Shown: positions 27,116 to 37,369 of the stretch, piece after piece | How the letters are laid out: each line of letters opens with the position of its first letter | Position numbering within the stretch: the first letter of the stretch is position 1 | Assembly (NCBI RefSeq): GCF_018334155.1 | Contig: NZ_JAGXTP010000001.1 | Span: 1,426,001-1,490,000, forward strand | DNA length: 64,000 nucleotides | Source of the DNA: Devosia litorisediminis | GTDB lineage: Bacteria > Pseudomonadota > Alphaproteobacteria > Rhizobiales > Devosiaceae | Direction: 5' to 3' | Made by a program: the position numbers and the translations under genes | Notes under the pieces: model-generated | Database searches by the model: none | The model's input: only the letters and a program-made list of their open reading frames with translations | Told to the model about the DNA's origin: nothing

Positions 27116-28174
27116 CTAATAGAGACTTATGTCGTTCAGGCCAAGTTGCCGCGCCATATCAAGGGCATCAACTTTGGAAACACCGGGTTTGAGATGGGTC
27201 AGGACGAGCCGGGTTGCGTCCCGGCCATTAATGGTGACGGGCTCTTCGTCGACGGCGCCTAGCAAGGCGAACTGCTCGGCCAGCGCGATGGCATTGTTGC
27301 GATCAGCAAAGACACCAAGGCCCATCTTGATCTGACGGGCATCGACATCGACCGACTGAACCCATTCGTCGAGCGCTGTCGAGCGGGTTGCCATGGCCGT
27401 TGCTGCGGCGTGTGCGGTGCCGATGGCGAGATCCTGCTCCTGCGGTGTAGTGTCTGCATAGGAGAACAGGCCGCCGATGAAATTGCCGGCAATATCGGCC
27501 AGGCTATTTGTGTTGTCGGCATAGGCGTAGCGGGTATTGCTGCTGCCGCCGAAATCAGCGGGGCCGGAATAGCTGGCCACCAGCATGCGGGTATCGTCAC
27601 CCTCAAGCGGCGCGCGGCCGACATATTCGGCACGAATCTGGGCGTGGCCATTGTTCACATAGCCAAGCATTTCCGCGGCACGATGCGAGAGATCCATGAT
27701 GCGACCGGCCACATAGGGGCCGCGATCATTGACGCGAACGATGACCGAGCGACCGTTTTCCTGATTGGTAACACGGACATAGCTGGGCAGCGGCAGCGTT
27801 GGATGCGCGCCCGTTATGGCGTTGGCCGAGAAGATTTCACCATTCGCCGTGCGGCGTCCATGGAAGTCAGAGCCATACCAGGACGCTTCGCCACTATCGG
27901 CGTAGCTGGGGTTTTCCTGGGGCACATAGACCTTGCCGCGCACCGTATAGGGCTTGCCGACCTGATAGCGGCCGCCACCCTTGGGCGGATTGGGGTTGGA
28001 GGTGACCCGTGGCGAGGCGTTGACGCCATATTCCTTGGAAGTGAAGGCCGAGCGCTTCACGGTGGCGCCCAGATCGCCCATGCCGCAAGCCGCGATCATC
28101 GGCGCGATCAGGGTCGCCAGAGCGACAAGGCGGATGGCATGGCGCCAGGGTGTCGTCACGGTATGCATACTCAT
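27116..28174 (-). CDS. rlpA: Septal-ring lytic transglycosylase RlpA family lipoprotein
   Basis: A 352-residue lipoprotein. A basic N-terminus and hydrophobic stretch end in a lipobox with Cys30 (MIAAC-G). Residues about 95-185 are the double-psi beta-barrel with GEASWYGSDFHGRRTANGE and the acidic catalytic region VNDRGPYVAGRIMDLS. The last roughly 80 residues resemble a SPOR domain that binds denuded glycan at division sites. It heads the minus-strand run into dacC, both acting on cell wall. Whether it cleaves glycan in this species is inferred from family members. Confidence 0.9.
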   Translation of the reverse strand: MSMHTVTTPWRHAIRLVALATLIAPMIAACGMGDLGATVKRSAFTSKEYGVNASPRVTSNPNPPKGGGRYQVGKPYTVRGKVYVPQENPSYADSGEASWYGSDFHGRRTANGEIFSANAITGAHPTLPLPSYVRVTNQENGRSVIVRVNDRGPYVAGRIMDLSHRAAEMLGYVNNGHAQIRAEYVGRAPLEGDDTRMLVASYSGPADFGGSSNTRYAYADNTNSLADIAGNFIGGLFSYADTTPQEQDLAIGTAHAAATAMATRSTALDEWVQSVDVDARQIKMGLGVFADRNNAIALAEQFALLGAVDEEPVTINGRDATRLVLTHLKPGVSKVDALDMARQLGLNDISLY

Positions 28175-28416
28175 AGGCTGACCTTACTGCGAATGCCGAT
28201 GGTAACGTGACCAGAGGGCAAGGTCGCGCAAAGAACAGTTTTCTGGTTTAGGGGAGGTTAAGGACAACAGACTGTTAGCATTGAGCATCGCATTTAGATG
28301 CAATGTGCGAATGACAGGCTTGGCGCGCATTCAGCCGCCCCTGACCTTGCGCTTTCGATGATATAAAGATATCTTTATGTCAATTCTGACGACCGTATGA
28401 ACCGAGGTGAACGGCG
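28175..28416. other. Divergent region between rlpA and metH
   Basis: A 242-nt spacer. Its only strong signal is the palindrome at 28360-28381 on the metH side. No tRNA, riboswitch or small gene is recognised. Confidence 0.4.
28360..28381. promoter_or_regulatory. Near-perfect palindrome before metH, SahR-type operator candidate
   Basis: The 16-nt core ATAAAGATATCTTTAT is perfectly palindromic. The symmetry extends to 11-bp arms with one mismatch over 28360-28381, ending 35 nt before the metH start and overlapping a TATAAA-like -10. ArsR-family SahR regulators bind AT-rich palindromes of this kind before metH and ahcY in proteobacteria. The assignment to SahR is by recall and context. Confidence 0.55.
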
Positions 28417-31400
28417 ATGAGCCTTTCCGAGCAGCAGCCCCCTATTCCCGACTGGAACGAAGTGCGCACCGCGTTGGCCGATGCCATGCGGGAGCGCATC
28501 CTGATTCTGGATGGCGCGATGGGCACGATGCTGCAGCGCCGCAAGTTCACCGAGGAGAACTTCCGGGGCGAGCGGTTCAAGGACTGGGATCTGCCATTGC
28601 AGGGCAATAATGACCTGCTGGTGATCACCGAGGCGCAGGCAGTCGAGGATATCCATCTCGAATATTATCTGGCCGGTGCCGATATCGTAGAGACCAATAC
28701 GTTCTCGGCGACCTCGGTGGCGCAGGCCGATTATGGCTGCGAAGACGCGGTCTATGACATCAATTTCCAGGGTGTGGCGGTTGCCCGGCGGGCTGCGTTG
28801 CGGGCCGAGGCGGAAGATGGCCGGCGGCGTTTCGTGGCTGGTGCCCTGGGGCCAACCAACAAGACCTCGTCGATGTCGACGGACGTCAACAGCCCCGGCC
28901 ACCGCTCGATCACCTTTGATGAACTGGTTGTGGCCTATGGCGAAGCCATTCGCGGTCTGGTTGATGCGGGCGCCGATCTGCTGCTGTTCGAGACGATTAC
29001 CGATACGCTGAACACCAAGGCGGGCATTTTCGCGGCGCAGCGGCTGTTTGAAGAGCGCGGCATCGATGTGCCGATCATGATCTCGGGCACGATCACCGAT
29101 CTGTCGGGGCGGACGCTGTCGGGTCAGACGCCGTCGGCATTCTGGTATTCGGTGCGCCATGCCAATCCGATCACTATCGGGCTGAACTGTGCCCTGGGCG
29201 CCGATCTGATGCGCGACCATATCGCGGAGCTGTCAGGCGTCGCCGACACTTTCATCTGCGCCTACCCCAATGCCGGCCTGCCCAATGAATTTGGCGGCTA
29301 TGACGAAACACCCGAGATGATGGCAAGCCAGCTGGATCAGTTCGCCAGCGAAGGTCTGCTCAATATCGTGGGCGGTTGCTGTGGTTCGACGCCAGATCAT
29401 ATTCGGGCCATCGCCGAAACGGTGAGCAAGTATCAGCCGCGTGTGGTGCCCGAGATCGAGACCAGGCTGCGGCTGGCCGGACTTGAGCCCTTTACGCTGA
29501 CTGCCGAAATTCCATTCGTGAATGTGGGTGAGCGCACCAATGTCACCGGCTCGGCCCGGTTCCGCAAACTGATCACGGCGGGCGATTATCACGCGGCACT
29601 CGAAGTGGCGCGCGATCAGGTGGCCAATGGTGCCCAGATCATCGACATCAACATGGATGAAGGGTTGATCGACTCCAAGCAGGTGATGATCGAGTATCTC
29701 AACCTGCTGGCAGCCGAGCCCGACATCGCCAAGGTGCCGTTGATGATCGACAGCTCCAAATGGGAGGTGATCGAGGCGGGCCTTAAGTGCGTCCAGGGCA
29801 AGGCACTGGTCAATTCGATCTCGATGAAGGAAGGCGAAGAGGCCTTCCTCAAGTCAGCCCGGCTGGTGCGGGCCTATGGCGCCGCCGTTGTGGTGATGGC
29901 GTTTGACGAACAGGGTCAGGCCGACACGTTCGAGCGCAAGGTCGAAATCTGTACCCGTGCCTACAAGCTGCTGACTGAAGAGGTGGGCTTTCCGCCCGAA
30001 GACATCGTGTTCGACCCCAATGTGTTCGCCGTGGCGACGGGCATTGAAGAGCATAATGGCTATGGCGTGGCCTTTATCGAAGCGACCAAGCAGATCACCG
30101 AGACCCTGCCCCATGTCCATATTTCGGGCGGCATCTCCAATCTGAGCTTCTCGTTCCGCGGCAATGAGCCGGTGCGCGAGGCCATGCACGCGGTGTTCCT
30201 GTATTATGCCATCCAGAACGGCATGGACATGGGCATCGTCAATGCCGGTCAGCTGGCCGTATACGAGTCGATCGATCCCGAACTGCGCGAGGCCTGCGAG
30301 GACGTGATCCTCAATCGCCGCGATGACGGCACGGATCGTCTGCTGGAGATTGCCGAGCGCTATCGCGGTACCGCCGGCAAGGAAGCGGCCGCCAAGGATA
30401 TGAGCTGGCGCGAAAAACCGGTCGAAGACCGCATTGCGCATGCGCTGGTCAACGGCATTACCGAATTTATCGACGCCGATACCGAAGAAGCGCGCCAGAA
30501 GGCCGCTCGGCCGCTGCACGTTATCGAAGGCCCGCTCATGGCGGGCATGGGCATTGTGGGTGACCTGTTCGGCTCGGGCAAAATGTTCCTGCCCCAGGTG
30601 GTCAAGTCAGCCCGCGTGATGAAGCAGGCCGTGGCACTGCTGCTGCCCTATATGGAAGCCGAAAAGAACGCCGACGGCAATGCCACGGGCCGCAAGAGCG
30701 CGGGCAAGGTGCTGATGGCGACGGTGAAGGGCGATGTGCACGATATTGGCAAGAACATCGTGGGCGTGGTGCTCAGCTGCAATAATTACGAAATCATCGA
30801 TCTGGGCGTGATGGTCCCCACCGCCAAGATCCTGCAGACGGCCAAGGACGAGAACGTCGATATTATCGGCCTGTCCGGGCTGATCACGCCGTCACTGGAC
30901 GAGATGGTGCATGTGGCCGCCGAAATGGAGCGCGAAGGGTTCGACATTCCGCTGCTGATTGGTGGGGCGACCACCAGCCGCGTGCACACGGCCGTCAAGA
31001 TCCACCCGCGCTATGAGCGGGGCCAGGCCGTGCATGTCAACGACGCCAGCCGCGCCGTTGGGGTGGTGGGCAATCTGCTCTCGGCCGACACCAAGGTGGC
31101 GTTTATCGACGACATCAAGGCCCAGTACGCCAAGGCTGCGGCGGCGCATTTGCGCGCCGAGGAAGACAAGAAGCGTCTGCCCCTGACCACCGCGCGCGCC
31201 AATGCTTTCAAGCCTGACTGGGAAGGCTATGAGCCCCCCAAGCCGAGCTTTTTGGGCACCAAGGTGTTCGCGGATTTTGATCTGGCGGAACTGGCTGGAT
31301 ACATTGACTGGACGCCGTTCTTCCAGACCTGGGAGCTCAAGGGACGCTATCCGGCCATTCTGCAGGACGAACGCCAGGGCGAAGCCGCGCGGGCGCTGTT

Positions 31401-32178
31401 TGACGATGCGCAGCGCATGCTCAAGCAGATCATTGACGAGAAATGGTTCGTGCCACGCGCCGTTGTGGGGCTGTGGCCAGCCAATGCGGTGGGCGACGAT
31501 ATCCGCCTGTTCACCGATGAAGGCCGCAAGGAAGAGTTGGCAACCCTGTTCACCCTGCGCCAGCAGTTGAGCAAGCGCGATGGCAAGCCCAATATGGCGC
31601 TGAGCGATTTCGTGGCACCGGTTGATAGCGGCAAGGCCGACTATATGGGCGCCTTCGTGGTCACCGCCGGGCTTGAAGAAGTGGCAATTGCCGAGCGGTT
31701 CGAGAAGCAGAACGACGATTATTCGTCCATTCTGGTCAAGGCGCTGGCGGATCGCTTTGCCGAGGCACTGGCTGAAATGATGCATGCGCGGGTGCGGCGC
31801 GAGCTGTGGGGTTATGCTGCCGACGAAACGCAGACCCCCGAAGAGCTGGCACAGGAAACCTATCGCGGCATTCGCCCGGCGCCGGGCTATCCAGCCCAGC
31901 CCGATCACACAGAAAAGACCACGTTGTTCAAGCTGCTGGACGCTGAAAAGAATGCCGGCGTCACGCTGACGGAGAGCTTTTCGATGTGGCCCGGCTCGTC
32001 GGTGTCAGGCTTTTACTACGCGCATCCCGATGCCTATTACTTCGGCGTGGCCAAGGTGGAACGCGATCAGGTGCTCGATTATGCCGCCCGCAAGGGCATG
32101 CCGGTCGAAGAGGTCGAACGCTGGCTCGGGCCGATCCTGAACTACATTCCCGGCCCGGCTATCGTGGCGGCGGAGTAA
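28417..32178 (+). CDS. metH: Cobalamin-dependent methionine synthase
   Basis: A 1253-residue modular enzyme moving a methyl group from methyltetrahydrofolate to homocysteine through cobalamin. Domains in order: homocysteine-binding barrel to about 350, with zinc cysteines in LNCALG and GGCCGST; pterin-binding barrel about 365-640 ([16 protein letters not shown]); cobalamin cap and Rossmann domains with the base-off motif DVHDIGKN, cobalt ligand H775; and a C-terminal SAM-dependent reactivation domain ([12 protein letters not shown]). All parts are intact. ATG 28417 has a GAGGTGA site upstream. The CobW-like gene starts 2 nt after the stop. Confidence 0.98.
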   Translation: MSLSEQQPPIPDWNEVRTALADAMRERILILDGAMGTMLQRRKFTEENFRGERFKDWDLPLQGNNDLLVITEAQAVEDIHLEYYLAGADIVETNTFSATSVAQADYGCEDAVYDINFQGVAVARRAALRAEAEDGRRRFVAGALGPTNKTSSMSTDVNSPGHRSITFDELVVAYGEAIRGLVDAGADLLLFETITDTLNTKAGIFAAQRLFEERGIDVPIMISGTITDLSGRTLSGQTPSAFWYSVRHANPITIGLNCALGADLMRDHIAELSGVADTFICAYPNAGLPNEFGGYDETPEMMASQLDQFASEGLLNIVGGCCGSTPDHIRAIAETVSKYQPRVVPEIETRLRLAGLEPFTLTAEIPFVNVGERTNVTGSARFRKLITAGDYHAALEVARDQVANGAQIIDINMDEGLIDSKQVMIEYLNLLAAEPDIAKVPLMIDSSKWEVIEAGLKCVQGKALVNSISMKEGEEAFLKSARLVRAYGAAVVVMAFDEQGQADTFERKVEICTRAYKLLTEEVGFPPEDIVFDPNVFAVATGIEEHNGYGVAFIEATKQITETLPHVHISGGISNLSFSFRGNEPVREAMHAVFLYYAIQNGMDMGIVNAGQLAVYESIDPELREACEDVILNRRDDGTDRLLEIAERYRGTAGKEAAAKDMSWREKPVEDRIAHALVNGITEFIDADTEEARQKAARPLHVIEGPLMAGMGIVGDLFGSGKMFLPQVVKSARVMKQAVALLLPYMEAEKNADGNATGRKSAGKVLMATVKGDVHDIGKNIVGVVLSCNNYEIIDLGVMVPTAKILQTAKDENVDIIGLSGLITPSLDEMVHVAAEMEREGFDIPLLIGGATTSRVHTAVKIHPRYERGQAVHVNDASRAVGVVGNLLSADTKVAFIDDIKAQYAKAAAAHLRAEEDKKRLPLTTARANAFKPDWEGYEPPKPSFLGTKVFADFDLAELAGYIDWTPFFQTWELKGRYPAILQDERQGEAARALFDDAQRMLKQIIDEKWFVPRAVVGLWPANAVGDDIRLFTDEGRKEELATLFTLRQQLSKRDGKPNMALSDFVAPVDSGKADYMGAFVVTAGLEEVAIAERFEKQNDDYSSILVKALADRFAEALAEMMHARVRRELWGYAADETQTPEELAQETYRGIRPAPGYPAQPDHTEKTTLFKLLDAEKNAGVTLTESFSMWPGSSVSGFYYAHPDAYYFGVAKVERDQVLDYAARKGMPVEEVERWLGPILNYIPGPAIVAAE

Positions 32179-32180
32179 GC

Positions 32181-32531
32181 ATGGCCAGGGTTGAACCCAT
32201 TCCGGTGACCGTCGTGACCAAGGCAGGGCAGTTGCTGGCGCTGGACGCCGATACCGCCCTGCTCCGCCTGCCTGCCAATAGCGGGCACGGCCACCCCGAT
32301 GGGCAGCATTGCGTGGCCTGTGCGACGCGTACCGATGTGCGTGCGATGCTCTATGATCTGCTTGAAAGCGCCAAGCGGGAGCTGCGACCGGCCTTTACGC
32401 GGGTAATCGTCGACGCCAGCGCGGTGCCGGATCCCGCCGTTGTCGTGGCGGCGCTGACCGGCAAGCTTCCGGCACAGGCGCTGCGCGATCATACCGTGGC
32501 GCGGCTGTTCTATCTGGCGGATGCGGCCTAG
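32181..32531 (+). CDS. Small CobW/G3E-like protein lacking the P-loop
   Basis: A 116-residue protein not belonging to a family I can name with certainty. It starts IPVTVVT, like CobW GTPases, but the expected GFLGAGKTT nucleotide loop is gone. The next part, HCVACATRTDVRAMLYDLL then RVIVDASAVPDPAVVVAAL, parallels the CobW pattern CxCC-x(1-2)-R-x-DL...LL and RVVIETTGLADPAPV. A histidine-rich run (GHGHPDGQHC) precedes the CxxC and could bind metal. It begins 2 nt after metH, so it is almost certainly co-translated. GTPase activity is not expected; a metal or cobalamin-related role is a guess. Confidence 0.65.
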   Translation: MARVEPIPVTVVTKAGQLLALDADTALLRLPANSGHGHPDGQHCVACATRTDVRAMLYDLLESAKRELRPAFTRVIVDASAVPDPAVVVAALTGKLPAQALRDHTVARLFYLADAA

Positions 32532-32593
32532 CGTCTCTTTCCCCGGCTGACGCCCTCGCCTATCGTGGGCAAAATAGCGTTGGGAGATCGATC

Positions 32594-33538
32594 ATGGCCA
32601 AACCATCCATTGCGCTGGCGCTGGGCAGCGGCGCAGCGCGCGGCTGGGCCCATATTGGCGTGCTCGATGTGCTGACCGAGGCTGGCATCAAACCCGACAT
32701 TGTCTGTGGCACCTCAATGGGCGCGCTGGTCGGTTCGGTCTATGCCAGCGGACGGTTGGACGCGCTGCGCGACTGGGCCATGGGTGCCGACTGGCGTGCC
32801 GTGGCGGCGATGATCGATGTGGGGCTGCTGGCCGGCGGGCTGGTGGATGGCGTTCACATCGTGAAGTGGCTGACCGGGCTGGGCCTGCCCGACAAGATCG
32901 AAGACCTCAAACTCCCCTTTGCGGCAGTGGCGACCGATATCAGCACGGGCCGGGAAATCTGGCTGCAATCGGGGTCGCTGGCGACGGCGGTGCGCGCCTC
33001 TATCGGCATGCCCGGCCTGTTCAGCCCCACCAAGTTGGACGGGCGCTGGTTGTCCGATGGCGGGCTGGTCAACCCGATCCCGGTCTCGGTGTGCCGGGCC
33101 ATGGGCGCCGACTTCATCATTGCGGTCAATCTGAATGAGGACCTGTTGGGGCGTCGTCTGGTGATGGAAGCCGATCCAGCGGCCGATGATGCCAACAGGT
33201 CGGACACGGTGGCCAAGCCTGAAAGCCTGATGGAATTGATCGCGTCTATCCCCACCTCGGTGCAGTCGAAAATGTCGTCGCTGAGCTTTTTCGGGACGGG
33301 TAGCCCGACACCGGGTTATTTCGACGTGCTGACCAATGCCATCGACATCATGCAGGACCACATCACCCGCTCACGGCTTGCGGGCGAGCCGCCGCACGCC
33401 ATGGTCATGCCGCGGGTGGCCGATATCGGTCTGATGGATTTCCACCGGGCGGGAGAATCGATCGCCGAGGGCCGTGCAGCGGCCGAACAGGTGCTGCCGG
33501 TCATCGAAGCCAAGCTGAAGGGCCGCAGCCGGCTCTAG
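32594..33538 (+). CDS. Patatin-like phospholipase, RssA type
   Basis: A 314-residue patatin-fold lipid acyl hydrolase. The oxyanion hole (GSGAARGWAHIG), nucleophile serine in GTSMG near residue 41, and catalytic aspartate in DGG (LSDGGLVNPIP) form the Ser-Asp dyad. There is no signal peptide or membrane segment. The natural substrate is unknown. It follows the CobW-like gene by 62 nt with a GGGAGA ribosome site, and converges with the DUF1643 gene, overlapping its stop by four bases. Confidence 0.9.
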   Translation: MAKPSIALALGSGAARGWAHIGVLDVLTEAGIKPDIVCGTSMGALVGSVYASGRLDALRDWAMGADWRAVAAMIDVGLLAGGLVDGVHIVKWLTGLGLPDKIEDLKLPFAAVATDISTGREIWLQSGSLATAVRASIGMPGLFSPTKLDGRWLSDGGLVNPIPVSVCRAMGADFIIAVNLNEDLLGRRLVMEADPAADDANRSDTVAKPESLMELIASIPTSVQSKMSSLSFFGTGSPTPGYFDVLTNAIDIMQDHITRSRLAGEPPHAMVMPRVADIGLMDFHRAGESIAEGRAAAEQVLPVIEAKLKGRSRL

Positions 33539-34086
33539 CCGATCGTGAAGCGGCGCAGCGGGGTGTCGGCGCGCAAATAGAGCGGATGCTTGGGTGAACC
33601 GTCGGCATTGGTACCAAAGCACCAGAGATCGGTGCCGTCGGCCTGAAGTGCCGCCACCAGTGCCCTGCCCGCTGGTGCCAGCGCCTTGTTGAGCTTGCCG
33701 TGACACAGCACCACCAGGGCCGCGTCCGCCGCGACCTGGCGGATGGTGGGCAGGTTGTCTGGCGACACAGCCTCGACGCCCGGCGCCAGCAGCATTTTGG
33801 GATCGGTGGCGCGATAGTCGCCGACATTGGCCTTGACCATGGCGGCATAGCCTTCGCGCTGCGTGAAGCTCCACTCGCGGGCGCAGGTGGGATCATTGAC
33901 CTCGGCGTCGGCGGTGCTGGGGTTCATGCCGATGAACAATACGTAACGATCAGGGAACGCATCGCCGGTCCAACGCCGCATTAGCTGGCGATAGCGGCCG
34001 TCGGCGCTGAAGCGCGCATCGCCGCGCACGCCCGGCATCAATGCCAGGCGCACCTTGCCGCCGGGATCGTGACTGGCTGCACTCAC
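33535..34086 (-). CDS. DUF1643 domain protein
   Basis: A 183-residue member of the uncharacterised DUF1643 family. The signature GMNPSTADAEVNDPTC near 53-70 and the later LCHGKLNKALAPAGRAL and FGTNADGSPKHPLYL segments are all present. No catalytic role is established. It follows folD by 10 nt on the same strand, suggesting co-transcription. Its stop overlaps that of the convergent patatin gene. Confidence 0.85.
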   Translation of the reverse strand: MSAASHDPGGKVRLALMPGVRGDARFSADGRYRQLMRRWTGDAFPDRYVLFIGMNPSTADAEVNDPTCAREWSFTQREGYAAMVKANVGDYRATDPKMLLAPGVEAVSPDNLPTIRQVAADAALVVLCHGKLNKALAPAGRALVAALQADGTDLWCFGTNADGSPKHPLYLRADTPLRRFTIG

Positions 34087-34096
34087 CGGACGGACC

Positions 34097-34999
34097 TTAC
34101 GCGGTCAGATCGCTGGGGGGCACCAGACCATTGATCAACGAGGCTGTGGTGACGGTATTGGCCAGCAGGCAGGCAATGGTCATGGGTCCAACGCCACCCG
34201 GGACCGGGGTAATCGCACCGGCGACTTCCGACGCCTGTGCGAAATCAACGTCGCCGAGCAGGCGTGTCTTGCCCGCGCCGCGCTCGGGGGCGTCGATGCG
34301 GTTGATACCAACATCGATCACGGTGGCCCCCGGCTTGATCCAGTCACCCTTGATCATTTCGGGACGGCCGACAGCGGCGATGACAATATCGCCCTGGCGC
34401 ACGATGGATGGCAGATCCTGGGTGCGTGAATGGGCCATGGTGACGGTGCAGTTCTCACGCAGCAGCAATTGGGCAATGGGCTTGCCCACCAGATTGGAGC
34501 GACCCACCACCACGGCGTGCTTGCCCGAGAGGTCGCCCAACTGGTCGCGCAGCAGCATCAGGCAACCCAATGGGGTGCAGGAGACCGGGCCCGGCAGGCC
34601 AATCGCCAGCTTGCCGACACTGGCGGGGGTGAAGCAGTCGACGTCCTTGGCAGGATCGATGGTTTCGATGATCTTCTTCGAATCGATATGATCGGGCACC
34701 GGCAATTGCACGAGGATGCCGTGGATGGCGGGATCGGCATTGAGCTTTTGCACCAGCGCCAGCACCTCGGCCTCGCTGACGGTTTCGGGCAGTTCGTATT
34801 TTTCCGAATGCATGCCCACGGCGACTGTCTGCTTGGCCTTCTGGGCGACATAGACCTGGCTGCCCGGATCGTGACCAACAATGACCACGGCCAGACCCGG
34901 GGTGATGCCGTGTTCGGTCTTGAGGCGTTCCACATGGTCGGCAATGCGACCGCGCAGACCTTCGGCGAAGCTCTTACCGTCGATGATCTTGGCTGCCAT
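34097..34999 (-). CDS. folD: Methylenetetrahydrofolate dehydrogenase/cyclohydrolase
   Basis: Bifunctional enzyme interconverting methylene-, methenyl- and formyl-tetrahydrofolate with NADP. The 300-residue protein has the [14 protein letters not shown] segment with the catalytic lysine, QLPVPDHID, the [15 protein letters not shown] turn (SCTPLGCLM), and the Rossmann loop [16 protein letters not shown]. It supplies one-carbon units for the folate cycle that also feeds metH. A GGAGGTG-like ribosome site is present upstream of the ATG. Confidence 0.97.
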   Translation of the reverse strand: MAAKIIDGKSFAEGLRGRIADHVERLKTEHGITPGLAVVIVGHDPGSQVYVAQKAKQTVAVGMHSEKYELPETVSEAEVLALVQKLNADPAIHGILVQLPVPDHIDSKKIIETIDPAKDVDCFTPASVGKLAIGLPGPVSCTPLGCLMLLRDQLGDLSGKHAVVVGRSNLVGKPIAQLLLRENCTVTMAHSRTQDLPSIVRQGDIVIAAVGRPEMIKGDWIKPGATVIDVGINRIDAPERGAGKTRLLGDVDFAQASEVAGAITPVPGGVGPMTIACLLANTVTTASLINGLVPPSDLTA

Positions 35000-35120
35000 G
35001 TGACACCTCCATAGGGTTCAATCAGTGTTGGGATCGGCCGGTTGGACCGTTGGGCGCAGCAATAGGAAATGCGGAGACGCTCGTCTATGGTTTTGCCAGC
35101 AAAATGGGAGGGAGCCAGCC

Positions 35121-35555
35121 ATGCCGGAACAGAAGACCAGACCGCATAGTGGTGACGTCGACGCCTTCATTGCGCAGGTGCCCGATGCGACCAAGCGCGC
35201 CGATAGCGAAACGCTGATCGCCATGATGGGTAAGGTGACGGGCGAACCGCCCGTGCTGTGGGGTACCATGGTGGGGTTTGGCCAGTATCACTATCGCTAT
35301 GCCAGCGGACACGAGGGAGACACGTTTCTGATCGGTTTCGCCCCGCGCAAGGCCGCGTTCAGCCTTTATCTGATGGGCTGTTCCGAAGACGCCGATGCGG
35401 CGGAAATCACCGCATTGCTGGCCCGGCTGGGCAAGCACCGCATGGCCAAGGCGTGCTTGTACGTCAAGCGGCTCGCCGATATCGACCTGGGCGTTCTGGA
35501 AGAGTTGGCGCGGCGGTCGGTGGTGGCAACCAAAGCGCGTTATGTTGAGCATTGA
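35121..35555 (+). CDS. DUF1801 domain protein
   Basis: A 144-residue member of the small DUF1801/YdhG-like group. The pattern of an N-terminal helical DVDAFIAQVPDATKRADSETL, then the beta-rich LWGTMVGFGQYHYRYASG and the LIGFAPRKAAFSLYLM region is diagnostic. Function is unknown. The start at ATG 35121 has GGGAGGGAG upstream; an earlier in-frame ATG at 35025 lacks homology. It is divergent from folD. A hairpin follows its stop directly. Confidence 0.85.
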   Translation: MPEQKTRPHSGDVDAFIAQVPDATKRADSETLIAMMGKVTGEPPVLWGTMVGFGQYHYRYASGHEGDTFLIGFAPRKAAFSLYLMGCSEDADAAEITALLARLGKHRMAKACLYVKRLADIDLGVLEELARRSVVATKARYVEH

Positions 35556-35591
35556 AAGGGCCACCGGAACATCTCTGTCCTGGTGGCCCTT
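35555..35591 (+). terminator. Hairpin directly after the DUF1801 gene
   Basis: AAGGGCCACC and GGTGGCCCTT form perfect 10-bp arms starting at the last base of the stop codon, with a 16-nt loop that can add a GGA/TCC extension. The downstream T run is short (TT), so termination is likely but not ideal. Confidence 0.55.
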
Positions 35592-35888
35592 GGGAATGCC
35601 GGCCTACCGCACTGTTGAGGGCTTGGGGGACAAGCGGCCAACGCGGCACTCCTGGCTCACCGGTTGCATGGGTCGTTTGCTATGCCAGTGAACTGATCCT
35701 CAAGATGGTGCGCAATTGCGGCGAGAAAAGTGGCAATCACTCCGATGTGAAAAGACCCCGATATCAGGGCTGGAGTTGAAGCGGCGTCGAGAAGCTGTCA
35801 TCAGGAAAGGCTAATCGTTGCCGGATGCGCAACACGATTCCGCCGACGGGGGTTCAATCCGGAGCCCGCGAGATGAAAGAGCAAGAAA
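35592..35888. other. Spacer before the AMP nucleosidase gene
   Basis: With the preceding hairpin this makes a 333-nt gap. No gene, tRNA or clear promoter is seen. A GGGTTCAATCC stretch near 35844 looks like a tRNA T-loop but has no matching stem or cloverleaf. Confidence 0.35.
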
Positions 35889-37361
35889 ATGACCATCAGC
35901 CCACCACGTGCCGAAACGCAATCCTTCACCGATCCTGAGAAGGCGTGGGCCTATCTGGCCGAGCTCTATCACCGCAATACCGGCTTTATCCGCGAGCATC
36001 TGGCGGCGCTGACCAAGGGAACCGTGCCGGCCAAGCGGGTGCGGGCCTGCTATCCGCAGATCGAGGTGCGTTCGACAAGCTACAGCCGCAGCGAGAGCAC
36101 CCTGCCCTATGGCTTCCTGCATACGCCGGGCATCTATCGCACCACAGTCACGGCACCGGACCTGTTCCGCACCTATTTTATCGAGCAGTTCACGGTGATC
36201 CTGAAAAACCATGGCGGCACGATCGATATTGGCGAGTCGGACACCCCGATCCCGCTGCACTTTGCCGTGCCGGCCAATGAACGGATCGATGGCGAAGCGC
36301 TCAATGCGCTCAACATTCCGCTGCGCGATGTGTTCGACGCGCCCGATCTGGGCAATACCGATGACGAAATTGCCAATGGCACCTTCGTGCCGCCACGCGG
36401 CGGACCCTACCCGCTGGCAGCGTTTACAGCGCCGCGCGTCGACTATTCGCTGTTCCGGCTGAGCCACTACACCGGCACCGATGCCAGCCATTTTCAGAAC
36501 TTCGTGATCTTCACCAATTACGCGTTCTACATCGATGAGTTCTGCCGCGTCGCCAAGCAGTACCTGGCTGACGGGCATACGCATTACGAGAGCTTTATCG
36601 AGCCGGGCAATGTGGTCACGGACAATGCGCTGACGGGCGGCAAGGTCGAGGGCACCTCGCCGGCGCGTGCACCGCAAATGCCGGCCTATCACCTGACCGC
36701 GGCCAATGGCCGGGGCATCACCATGGTCAATATCGGCGTGGGGCCGTCCAACGCCAAGACGATCACCGATCATATCGCGGTGCTGCGGCCCCATGCCTGG
36801 ATCATGCTGGGCCATTGCGCCGGTCTGCGCAATTCGCAGGAGCTGGGCGATTATGTACTGGCGCACGCTTATGTGCGTGAAGATCACGTGCTCGACGCTG
36901 ATCTGCCACTGTCGGTGCCGATCCCGGCGCTGGCCGAAGTGCAGGTTGCCCTTGAGCAGGCGGTGCACGAGATCACCGAGACCGAGGGCATCGAGACCAA
37001 GAAGATCATGCGCACCGGCACAGTGGCGACGTTTGATAATCGCAACTGGGAACTACGCGATCAGGCCGAGATCACCCAGCGGCTGAGCCAGTCGCGTGCC
37101 GTCGCGCTGGACATGGAATCGGCGACCATCGCCGCCAATGGTTTCCGCTTCCGCGTGCCCTATGGCACCCTGCTCTGCGTCTCCGACAAGCCGTTGCATG
37201 GTGAGCTCAAGCTGCCCGGCATGGCCTCGGACTTCTACCGCACCCAGATCAACCGGCATCTGCAGATTGGCCTGCGCGCCATGGAAATCCTGCGTGATCA
37301 GCCGGCAGAGCGGCTGCATTCACGCAAGCTGCGCAGCTTTGCCGAGACCGCGTTCCAGTAA
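35889..37361 (+). CDS. amn: AMP nucleosidase
   Basis: A 490-residue enzyme splitting AMP to adenine and ribose 5-phosphate, helping set adenylate levels. An N-terminal regulatory domain (to about 200) is followed by a nucleoside phosphorylase-like catalytic domain with ITMVNIGVGPSNAKT, MLGHCAGLRNSQELGDYVLA, and ALDMESATIAANGFRFRVPYGTLLCVSDKP, the last holding the purine-binding region and catalytic acid. The length fits the bacterial Amn family (about 480-500). An AGCAAGAAA purine stretch precedes the ATG. Confidence 0.95.
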   Translation: MTISPPRAETQSFTDPEKAWAYLAELYHRNTGFIREHLAALTKGTVPAKRVRACYPQIEVRSTSYSRSESTLPYGFLHTPGIYRTTVTAPDLFRTYFIEQFTVILKNHGGTIDIGESDTPIPLHFAVPANERIDGEALNALNIPLRDVFDAPDLGNTDDEIANGTFVPPRGGPYPLAAFTAPRVDYSLFRLSHYTGTDASHFQNFVIFTNYAFYIDEFCRVAKQYLADGHTHYESFIEPGNVVTDNALTGGKVEGTSPARAPQMPAYHLTAANGRGITMVNIGVGPSNAKTITDHIAVLRPHAWIMLGHCAGLRNSQELGDYVLAHAYVREDHVLDADLPLSVPIPALAEVQVALEQAVHEITETEGIETKKIMRTGTVATFDNRNWELRDQAEITQRLSQSRAVALDMESATIAANGFRFRVPYGTLLCVSDKPLHGELKLPGMASDFYRTQINRHLQIGLRAMEILRDQPAERLHSRKLRSFAETAFQ

Positions 37362-37369
37362 GGGCGCGG

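Noticed and set aside
35820..35870. tRNA-like T-loop (GGGTTCAATCC)
   Set aside because: The arms do not pair over five bases and there is no acceptor stem or anticodon arm around it.
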